The position numbers and the translations under genes are program-made. From Flavimobilis sp052324925 (GTDB taxonomy: Bacteria > Actinomycetota > Actinomycetes > Actinomycetales > Cellulomonadaceae): DNA of 64,000 nt. Under the pieces are notes generated by a model that saw nothing but the letters and a program-made list of their open reading frames with translations, did no database searches and had not been told where the DNA came from. Location of the stretch: the NCBI GenBank assembly GCA_052324925.1, contig JBQPRE010000002.1. One strand, given 5' to 3'. How positions within the stretch are numbered: the stretch's first letter is position 1; the number at the start of each line of letters is the position of its first letter. Positions 16,716-23,106 of the stretch are shown one piece after another.

Positions 16716-19687
16716 CAGAACGCTCCGGGGGTGAGGCCGCTCGACCGCAGGGCGATGTCGTCGAGGAGGCGACGCTCAACCCTGGGGACGATGCGGTCGG
16801 TGAGGTCGTCCACGAGGGCGTCGGCAAGCCGGGCGAGCAGCCGGTCGTCGATCCTCACGGCGTCCGCCGAGGGGCTGGGTCCGGTTGTCGAGCTCATGGT
16901 CCGCTCCTCGGGGGTCGGGGGGTGGGCGGTGCGCGTCGTGCTGCTGGCGTCGGCGGTCGCCAGGGCACGCCTGAGGATCGAGAGGCCGACTGCGGTGTCG
17001 TTCGTGTCTGAGCCGGACGGTCCGGCCGCGGCCGGGGTGGGTGGCGCCAGACGCACGGGTGCACGTGGCGGCAGGACGGTGCGGCGCAGGGGAACCGCCG
17101 CTCCTTGCGTGAGGTGGGCGCGCCACGTGGTCGCGCTCGCGGGTGTGTCGGGCCCCACGCGCGAGGGTGCGGCGGCGCCTGGTGCGCGCCGGACGTTGGC
17201 GGCGTCGGGAGCGAGGCGGGTGTCGGCGAACGGGGCTGCGGGTCGCGGGGGCGTCCCCGGGGCAGGGGCAGCGCCGAGGAGCGCGGCGGAACCGGCCGCG
17301 GTCCCGAGCCGAAGAGGTCGCGGCGGGGCGAGGTGATCGTGCCTGGCCTGCACGGCCTGCGCTGCCTGCGTGGCCCGCACCACCTGCGTGGCTCGCACCG
17401 CCTGCGCGGCCCGCACTGCCTGCGCGGCGTGGTGGGTCGGCGCGGTGTGGAGGGCTGTCGGCACGGGCGCTGCCGATGATGCGGCGCGCGCGGACGCGAT
17501 GAGCCGACGGACGGCCGTGACGCGGCCGGGTCGAGCGGACCCGACGGGAGCACTGCGGATGTCCGAGGTGCGCGCCAGGGCGCCGGGCAGGCGTGGCGAC
17601 GCAGCTGCGTCGGCGCGCATCGATGCGCGGGCGCCCGTGCTCGGCGCCGCGGCCCGGGACGCAGCGCTCGCGGATCCTGCGGCCGACGCGGCCGGGACTG
17701 CGTGCGCCGGGCCTGCGTGCGCCGGGCCCGGGTGCGCCGTGGCTCGCGCTGCTGGGTTCTGGGATCCTGTGTCGTCGGTGCCGGGGAGTGGGTGCGTCGC
17801 AGTCCGCGTGGCGCCGCGCGTCGGTGCGACGGTGAGGCGGGCGCCTGCGGTGCGTGGGCCGCCGAGCGTGCGGTGAGTGATGAAGGCTCGGCGGAGCGGC
17901 GTCCGCGCAGGCGGTGTCGACATCTCGACGGGGGAGTCCGTCTGTTCCGGGGTCGCCCCCACCTCAGGTGCGTGAGATCCCGTGCCGGGGCCGGTCGTGT
18001 TCGGGCGCGCGTCCGGCGCCGCCGGCGTCGACGCGCCGAGGGTCGACGAGGTGCGGTGCGTCGGCGTCACCGCGGAGGGTGCACCCGGGGCGGCGAGGGG
18101 CGTGGCCCACGGGGTGCGCGCACCCAGCGACCCAGGCCGGCCAGGTGTTCCCGGCACGACTGACGCACCCGACGCGGGCAGCGCTCCTGGCGTCCCCGGG
18201 GCACCTGGCGTCCCCGAGGCACCGGGCGTGTGCGGGTCCGGCGACGAGAGGTGCGGAGCATGCGGCGCGTGAGGTGCGGGCGCGCGACTCACCCCGGCTC
18301 CTGCGCGAGCGCCGGGGGCCGCCGGGGCTCCGGGTGCGTGCGAGGAGGCGTGCGACGTGGCAGGCACGAGAACGCCGGCGGGCTGGGCGGCGAGCGCGCG
18401 CGTCGCAACGCCCGTCACGTGGCGCGCCGGGCCCGCCGTCGACCGTCGCAGCACGGGTGAGGACAGCGAGACGGCGACGGCCTCGGGCGCGTGCCCAAGA
18501 AGGGCCCGAGCACTCGCGCTGCGCGGAAGGGGTGCGGCCGAGGTCCCGGGGTGATGGGACGCGGACGAGCGACGGACTGCCGCGGGAGCGCTGCGCACCG
18601 GTCCGCCGGACTGACCGACGCCTGTGACCTGAGGTGGCTCCGGTACGGGTGCGTGCTCAGCCGCTGTGAGCTCTGCCGTGTACTCCGACGGTGCCTGCTC
18701 GGCTGCTCCACGCGCAGCCGCTGCACGCCCGGACGCCGCGGGCGCCGTCGCGGTCGCGGCGCCGATCCCCCCGAGCTTCGGCGCCGCGACGTCTGTTGTC
18801 ACCGCAGCGTTCGACGCTCCGGTGAAAGAGGTGGCCACGTGCGCGCCCGCCTGTGCGGCCGCCCCTGTGGCGGTCGGAGATGGGGGCCGAGCCGCCACGC
18901 GGGTGTCGACGGCGATCGTGCGCGCCGCCTCAACCGTGCGTGCAGCGGCGGCGCGGCGCCGGGCGAGCCGGGGCGGCGCGACGTAGCGTCGCACCGCGGT
19001 CGGCTGCGAGACCTGCGCCGGTGACTGGGCTGGTGCCGGGGTCGAGCTGCTCGTCGAAGGTCCGGCGGTACGGCGCGACCCCGCGACGCCGTCCGTGGGT
19101 CCGGACCCTGCCGGCCGGGGGAGTGAGCTCCCCGCCGGCGACGCCTGAGGGGTCGACGCCTGTGAAGTCGGCGACGATGCTGGTGCGCGCCTCGCGGGCG
19201 CACTGCGGCGCCGAGAGTCGAGCGACGTCACCATGGACCCTGCGGCCGCAACCTCGGCCGGGAGTCGCATGGGGACGGCACGGGGCGTCGCGCTCACGCC
19301 GAGGCGCCCGGGTGTCCAGGAGTCGCGGTCGATGCGCGAGGCCGCGCGCGCGAGCCCTCGCCGTGGAGCCGCAGCAGGTGTGCGCGACGGCTGTGCGGCA
19401 GCGTCGTCGTCGGGCTCGGAGGCAGCCGTCGGCGACCACCACCGGGGTGCGCGCACTGTCTGCGGCTGTGCGGGAGCCCCGATGTCGGAGGGCTCACGCA
19501 GGCTCGTCGTCAGTGGTCCCGTGCTCCGCGCGGCGGGCGTCCGCGCCAGGCCGTGCGCGAAGGCGAGCGAGCTCGCCGCGGTGAGGCCGAGGCGACCCGC
19601 ACGGAAGCGCGCGAGCATCCCGGAGGGCCGCAGGTGGACTGGCCCCTGCGGCTCGTCGGCGTCGTGCGTGGTCGTGATCGTCGTCAT
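16715..19687 (-). CDS. Large Ala/Pro/Ser-rich low-complexity CIS-operon protein
   Basis: The product is 990 residues, with ATG at 19687 overlapping the tube-2 stop (ATGA). Almost the whole chain is low-complexity Ala, Pro, Arg, Thr and Gly. It contains (AQAVRA)-type, (AGPAH) and collagen-like GTPGAP runs backed by DNA tandem repeats. Only two parts look ordered: an N-terminal segment (about residues 15-50, LRPSGMLARFRAGRLGLTAAS) and a C-terminal helix-rich tail of about 45 residues (DRLLARLADALVDDLTDRIV, RVERRLLDDIALRSSGL). Its position between tube and LysM genes is that of structural components. A tape measure, lumen filling or effector-recruiting scaffold are all conjectural. I do not recognise a family. 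Confidence 0.75.
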   Translation of the reverse strand: MTTITTTHDADEPQGPVHLRPSGMLARFRAGRLGLTAASSLAFAHGLARTPAARSTGPLTTSLREPSDIGAPAQPQTVRAPRWWSPTAASEPDDDAAAQPSRTPAAAPRRGLARAASRIDRDSWTPGRLGVSATPRAVPMRLPAEVAAAGSMVTSLDSRRRSAPARRAPASSPTSQASTPQASPAGSSLPRPAGSGPTDGVAGSRRTAGPSTSSSTPAPAQSPAQVSQPTAVRRYVAPPRLARRRAAAARTVEAARTIAVDTRVAARPPSPTATGAAAQAGAHVATSFTGASNAAVTTDVAAPKLGGIGAATATAPAASGRAAAARGAAEQAPSEYTAELTAAEHAPVPEPPQVTGVGQSGGPVRSAPAAVRRSSASHHPGTSAAPLPRSASARALLGHAPEAVAVSLSSPVLRRSTAGPARHVTGVATRALAAQPAGVLVPATSHASSHAPGAPAAPGARAGAGVSRAPAPHAPHAPHLSSPDPHTPGASGTPGAPGTPGALPASGASVVPGTPGRPGSLGARTPWATPLAAPGAPSAVTPTHRTSSTLGASTPAAPDARPNTTGPGTGSHAPEVGATPEQTDSPVEMSTPPARTPLRRAFITHRTLGGPRTAGARLTVAPTRGATRTATHPLPGTDDTGSQNPAARATAHPGPAHAGPAHAVPAASAAGSASAASRAAAPSTGARASMRADAAASPRLPGALARTSDIRSAPVGSARPGRVTAVRRLIASARAASSAAPVPTALHTAPTHHAAQAVRAAQAVRATQVVRATQAAQAVQARHDHLAPPRPLRLGTAAGSAALLGAAPAPGTPPRPAAPFADTRLAPDAANVRRAPGAAAPSRVGPDTPASATTWRAHLTQGAAVPLRRTVLPPRAPVRLAPPTPAAAGPSGSDTNDTAVGLSILRRALATADASSTTRTAHPPTPEERTMSSTTGPSPSADAVRIDDRLLARLADALVDDLTDRIVPRVERRLLDDIALRSSGLTPGAF
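17365..17432. repeat. 18-bp tandem repeat inside the low-complexity gene
   Basis: About 3.8 copies of an 18-bp unit (cctgcgtggcccgcacca type) run head to tail, preceded by degenerate copies. On the minus strand they encode AQAVRA/AQAVRAT repeats. Confidence 0.8.
18186..18235. repeat. 18-bp tandem repeat encoding collagen-like GTPGAP
   Basis: Two near-perfect 18-bp copies (18186-18203, 18204-18221) plus a partial third encode GTPGAP-type triplets. A similar 15-bp repeat at 17698-17727 encodes AGPAH. Confidence 0.75.
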
Positions 19688-20157
19688 GAGGTCTTCGCTC
19701 GGAATCCCTCGTGTGCGACCTCGAGCCGTTCGACGAGCGTCGTGTTCGACTCGACGTCGAACGTCGGACCGTCCCACGCGACCGCGAACACACCGTCGAG
19801 CTCCCACGCGCGCAACCGCTCACCGCGGTAGTCGAGCGCCGTCACCGCACCGGTTGCGCGCACGAGCTTGCCGCCGCCAGCGGCAAGGCCCTCTCCCGCG
19901 CTCGCCCGCACCCACGAGAACAACGCGTCGGACTCGACGAGCCCGCGCTCGAACACGAGGTTGGGCCACTCGAGAACCCCGGGGAAGGTGTGCGCGAAGT
20001 CGTTCTGGCCACCTTCGACGTAGCGGTGCGTGCCGAGCCGCACGGACAGTCCCGAGAGCTTGCGGAACGTGCCGATGGGCACGCCGTCGACCTCGAAGAG
20101 GAACCAGCCGGCGGTCGTCGAGTCGCCGCCAAGCGCGCGCTGGTCAGAGCTGCTCAC
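19684..20157 (-). CDS. CIS tail tube protein 2 (gp19-like)
   Basis: The 157-residue protein has the tube-family layout: GWFLFEVDGVPIGTFRKLSGL near the N-terminus, YVEGGQND, FPGVLEWPNLVFERGLVESD and a WELDGVFAVAWDGPTFD...VERLEVAHEGF ending. It would be a specialised tube ring (Pvc5-like) near the baseplate rather than the bulk tube. The GTG start at 20157 is preceded by GGGAGG six bases upstream, a good SD inside the end of the small upstream gene. Confidence 0.9.
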   Translation of the reverse strand: MSSSDQRALGGDSTTAGWFLFEVDGVPIGTFRKLSGLSVRLGTHRYVEGGQNDFAHTFPGVLEWPNLVFERGLVESDALFSWVRASAGEGLAAGGGKLVRATGAVTALDYRGERLRAWELDGVFAVAWDGPTFDVESNTTLVERLEVAHEGFRAKTS

Positions 20158-20317
20158 GTGCGGCCTCCCAGGCGCGGTCGTTCAGAGCCGAGACGGCTCG
20201 GATGAGGCGGACCCTGTCCAGGTGCTCGAGGTCGAGCACCTGGTCCAGGGGCCAGTGCAGGTGGTAGGAGAGGTAGGCGATCTCCTGCCACAGGGCGTCG
20301 GTCGGGTAGCGGAGCAT
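20144..20317 (-). CDS. Small CIS-associated protein, DUF6760-like
   Basis: This 57-residue gene starts at ATG 20317, overlapping the previous stop by one base (TGATG), and ends 14 bases inside the tube-2 gene. It reads MLRYPTDALWQEIAYLSYHL, followed by HWPLDQVLDLEHLDRVRLI. The W-x-E-I-A-Y-x-x-Y-H-x-H-W pattern followed by DLEH resembles the tiny DUF6760 proteins found next to CIS tube genes. Its role is unknown; a tail-assembly cofactor is likely from position. Confidence 0.8.
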   Translation of the reverse strand: MLRYPTDALWQEIAYLSYHLHWPLDQVLDLEHLDRVRLIRAVSALNDRAWEAAREQL

Positions 20318-20814
20318 CAGGCTCCGTCCCGGATCTCCTCGATCGAGGCCCGCGTGCGGGCCGACGCGAGCGCGGGGGCCGGCGTGGACACCGGTTCCGC
20401 GGCCGCGGCCGGCTCGGCGTCGGGTGCGTCGGCCACCGCCGCCGTGACGGCCCCGTCGGGGGCCGTCACGGGCGCCGGTGCGTCGGCCTGCGCTGCGACG
20501 AGAGCCTCGTACTCAGCCTGCGAGCCGAAGTTGATGACCCCGTAGAAGTCCTGGAGGAAGGCCAGGTCAGCAGCGAACAGGTTCTCGATCTCGTGGCTCG
20601 TCACCATCTCGAGCGTGCCCAGGCGCTCGACGACGCGGGCGAGGATCACCACGGTGAGACGTGGGTCGTCGGGTCCGTCGACCGTCGGGTCACGCAGCGG
20701 CTCGAGCTCGTCGCGCGCCGTCGCGAGGCGCATGACGCCCTCGCGGTGGACGTCGCCGTGACGGTCGACGTACCCGCGGGGGAGAGTGAACGCGTAGCGC
20801 GTCTGCAGGCTCAC
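20317..20814 (-). CDS. Phage tail assembly protein-like (tube chaperone candidate)
   Basis: The GTG at 20814 overlaps the tube-1 stop (GTGA), giving 165 residues. The first ~100 match CIS/phage tail assembly proteins (YAFTLPRGYVD..GDVHREGVMRLATA, LTVVILARVVERLGTLEMV, IENLFAADLAFLQDFYGVIN). The remaining ~60 are an Ala/Pro/Glu-rich tail ending RTRASIEEIRDGA. Position directly after the tube gene matches the tail-assembly chaperone slot of phages and eCIS. The longer upstream frame lies within the tube gene and is rejected. Confidence 0.82.
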   Translation of the reverse strand: MSLQTRYAFTLPRGYVDRHGDVHREGVMRLATARDELEPLRDPTVDGPDDPRLTVVILARVVERLGTLEMVTSHEIENLFAADLAFLQDFYGVINFGSQAEYEALVAAQADAPAPVTAPDGAVTAAVADAPDAEPAAAAEPVSTPAPALASARTRASIEEIRDGA

Positions 20815-21290
20815 TTGACCCGCTCGAGGCGCTCGATGACGAGGGTGATGTTCTCCTTGACGACCTCGTTGGAGTCGACCGAGAGCTGGTCGGTCGAGAT
20901 CTTCGAGGGCCAGGAGTTGAAGAAGTTGAAGCGTGCGACCTCGTTGCGGGCCGAGTCGTAGAGCACGATCGAGCCGTTCTTGCGCAGGCCGGTGCGGTCG
21001 GTGGCCTTGAGGCCCGCGCCGCGGATCTCGTTGAACCACTTCCACATCTTGTCGCTCGGGGAGTCGAGCGGGGCGACGCGCGTGAGCGCGAGGTCGGCCG
21101 TCTGGACGCGGCCGCCCAGGCCCTTGACCTGCTCGGCGGCGCCGCCCGTGCCCGACTGCGTCACGGTGGCCACGGCCACCTCGATGTCGAGGCCTGAGAC
21201 CGAGATGAGGGCGGTGATGACCTCACCGTCGATCTCGAGGAAGAAGTTCTGGGCGATGATCGGGTCGTTGTTGAACAGTCCGTCAACCAC
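20811..21290 (-). CDS. CIS tail tube protein 1 (major tube, gp19-like)
   Basis: The 159-residue protein is a canonical tube subunit: NFFLEIDGEVITALISVSGLDIEV, TLTRVAP-like ALTRVAPLDSPSDKMWKWFNEIRG, SIVLYDSARNEVARFNFFNSWP, ending TLVIERLERVK. It would polymerise into the inner tube inside the sheath. The GTG start at 21290 has AAGGAG six bases upstream. The 27-base gap after the sheath gene is the only clear intergenic space within the operon, and this strong SD suggests separately boosted translation of the most abundant subunit. Confidence 0.93.
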   Translation of the reverse strand: MVDGLFNNDPIIAQNFFLEIDGEVITALISVSGLDIEVAVATVTQSGTGGAAEQVKGLGGRVQTADLALTRVAPLDSPSDKMWKWFNEIRGAGLKATDRTGLRKNGSIVLYDSARNEVARFNFFNSWPSKISTDQLSVDSNEVVKENITLVIERLERVK

Positions 21291-21317
21291 GGTGGTCTCC
21301 TTGGGTCAGGTCCGCGC

Positions 21318-22886
21318 TCAGGCGGCCGAGTTCTTGTTCTGGCTGATGCGGAAGATGACGAACTCGGCGGGCTTCACCGGGGCGATGCCGACCTCGACGA
21401 CGAGCTTGCCCGCGTCGATCGACTCGGGGGTGTTCGTCGTCTCGTCGCACTTGACGAAGTACGCCTGCTGGGCGGAGGCGCCGAAGAGCGCTCCGGCCTT
21501 CCACAGACCGTGGAGGTAGCCGGACAGGGTGCGGTTGACGCCCTCCCACAGCTTGACGTCGTTGGGCTCGAAGACGGCCCACTGCGTGCCCTCGAGGATC
21601 GTCGACTCGATCATGTTGAAGAGTCGGCGCACGTTGACGTACTGCCAGTCGGTGTCGGAGGCGAGGGTGCGTGCGCCCCAGACGCGGATGCCGCGCGTGC
21701 CGAAGGGGCGGATCGCGTTGATGCCGATGGGGTTGAGGAAGCCCTGCTCGGTCTGGGTGATCGCGCGCTCGACGTCGAGGACGCCGCGCAGGGTGTCGTT
21801 GGCCGGGGCCTTCCACACGCCGCGTGTGTCGTCCGTGCGGGCCCAGAGGCCTGCGACGTGGCCTGACGGCGGGATGCTCACGGTCGTTGCGCCGGCGCCG
21901 CCCGTGGGGTTCTCGACCGTGATCCAGGGGTAGTACATCGCGGCGAAGGCCGAGTCGTACTGCGCCACCTCGGAGCGCCACTCGCGGACCTGCTGCGGCG
22001 TGAGGCCGGGCGGCGGGTCGAGGAGCGCCATGCGGTTGGGGTGGTTCTCGCAGTGCGCGACGAGTGACGTCTGCACGGCCTTCCACAGGTCGAGGTCGAC
22101 CGTGCCATCGGCGCGTGAGGCGGCGGTGACGAGGTCGGGGACGACGACGATCGTCACGTCCTCGGCGATGGAGAGGCCGTTGATCCCGGAGCGAGCCGTC
22201 TCGGATCCCGCGAAGCGGCGTCCGGTGACGGGCACGGGGATGGGGTCGGCCTTCTCGAGGGTGTAGGCGCCGGGGCGCAGGACCTCGAGCTGGGCGGAGA
22301 GGTCGGTGTCCTCCTCGAGGAGGATCTCGATCTTCACCTTCGTCGAGGTGGCGTTGACGACCGTTGCGGCGTCGCGTGGGCCTCCAAGAGTGAGGTCGGC
22401 GAACTCTTCGACCTCGATGCCGTTCTCGACGATGCGCAGGGTGAACGGCGCGGGGCCCTCGAGGTCCTCGGGGGCGTCGTCGGTCGTGACGGTCACGGTG
22501 ATGTCGGCGTCGGGCTCGACGGACGTCACGGCGACGGGCAGGCCGAGGGCGCGGTCCGTCGCGGGCAGCTCGAGGCGTGCGGCCTCGCCTGCGGGCTCGA
22601 CGTGCGGGACGCGCACGATGTAGGCGGCGGTGCCTCCGTTGAGGAAGAACCCGTGAACGGACAGGGGCAGGACGGCGCCCTCGACGAAACCTCCGTAGAG
22701 GTTCTCGAACTGGGTCCAGCTCGTGACGAGCCGGGGCGCGAGGCCCTGGGGGTCGCTCGGGTCGTCCTGCGGGGCGCGGGCGGTGAACCCGACGAAAGCG
22801 GCGACGGCGGTGGGTGCCGACGCGAGAACCTTCTGGCTTGAGGGGACTTCCTCGACGTAAACGCCGGGTGCGGTGTAGGTGGGCAC
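21318..22886 (-). CDS. CIS contractile tail sheath protein
   Basis: The 522-residue sheath subunit has the classic start (PTYTAPGVYVEEVPSSQKV, AVAAFVGFTARAP, FENLYGGF) and the conserved C-terminal domain (AMYYPWI, GVWKAPANDTLRGV, LNPIGINAIRPFGTRGIRVWGARTL, WQYVNVRRLFNMIE, GTQWAVFEPND, GYLHGLW, AYFVKCD, VGIAPVKPAEFVIFRI). It contracts to push the tube. The GTG start at 22886 has GAGGAAG six bases before it. It is the first gene of the minus-strand CIS operon. A single sheath gene is visible. Confidence 0.95.
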   Translation of the reverse strand: MPTYTAPGVYVEEVPSSQKVLASAPTAVAAFVGFTARAPQDDPSDPQGLAPRLVTSWTQFENLYGGFVEGAVLPLSVHGFFLNGGTAAYIVRVPHVEPAGEAARLELPATDRALGLPVAVTSVEPDADITVTVTTDDAPEDLEGPAPFTLRIVENGIEVEEFADLTLGGPRDAATVVNATSTKVKIEILLEEDTDLSAQLEVLRPGAYTLEKADPIPVPVTGRRFAGSETARSGINGLSIAEDVTIVVVPDLVTAASRADGTVDLDLWKAVQTSLVAHCENHPNRMALLDPPPGLTPQQVREWRSEVAQYDSAFAAMYYPWITVENPTGGAGATTVSIPPSGHVAGLWARTDDTRGVWKAPANDTLRGVLDVERAITQTEQGFLNPIGINAIRPFGTRGIRVWGARTLASDTDWQYVNVRRLFNMIESTILEGTQWAVFEPNDVKLWEGVNRTLSGYLHGLWKAGALFGASAQQAYFVKCDETTNTPESIDAGKLVVEVGIAPVKPAEFVIFRISQNKNSAA

Positions 22887-23106
22887 GGTTCTTCCTCTGC
22901 GTCGACGACGGTGGCCGCGCAGGGCGCACCGGACTGGTGGACGACAGCGAACCTAGGCTGTTCCGGTTGCGGGCAGCATCGGTAGTTGCTACGGAACTTT
23001 CACCCGGCGGTGTAGTGTCCCGTGTGTTCCTCATCCGCGGGTAGGCCTAAAGGCCTTGATATGCGGGCGGGGGCGACGGGAGTCGAGGGGACGTCGGGAG
23101 ACGACG
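22887..23106. promoter_or_regulatory. Divergent intergenic region between sheath operon and LAL regulator
   Basis: This 220-bp region must hold promoters for both directions. I see a possible minus-strand -10 TAGGTT (reading AACCTA on plus), a GGAACTT motif at 22993-22999 that could be an ECF-like -35, and an AGGCCTAAAGGCCT inverted repeat near the regulator gene. None is proven. Confidence 0.45.
23043..23056. promoter_or_regulatory. AGGCCT-AA-AGGCCT inverted repeat, candidate operator
   Basis: Two copies of the palindrome AGGCCT separated by AA form a 14-bp perfect dyad 50 bases before the regulator start. A regulator-binding role is inference from position. Confidence 0.35.

Noticed and set aside
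17365..17432. Short tandem repeats as a CRISPR array
   Set aside because: There are no spacers; units are directly abutting, in frame, and encode a repetitive peptide.
19688..19807. N-terminal extension of the low-complexity CIS protein
   Set aside because: It overlaps tube-2 by over 100 bases; the ATG at 19687 with ATGA overlap is the better start.
10850..22886. CIS operon as a prophage or P2-like phage
   Set aside because: There are no capsid, terminase, portal, integrase or lysis genes; the gene set and LysM/VgrG/gp25/J order are those of an eCIS.
10850..22886. Type VI secretion system
   Set aside because: There are no TssJLM membrane complex or TssB/TssC pair, and the host is a Gram-positive-type actinobacterium; the single sheath and LysM linker indicate eCIS.
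22993..23020. ECF sigma promoter (GGAACTT ...) in the sheath-regulator gap
   Set aside because: The -35-like motif has no convincing -10 at the right distance in either direction, so it is mentioned only within the intergenic feature.
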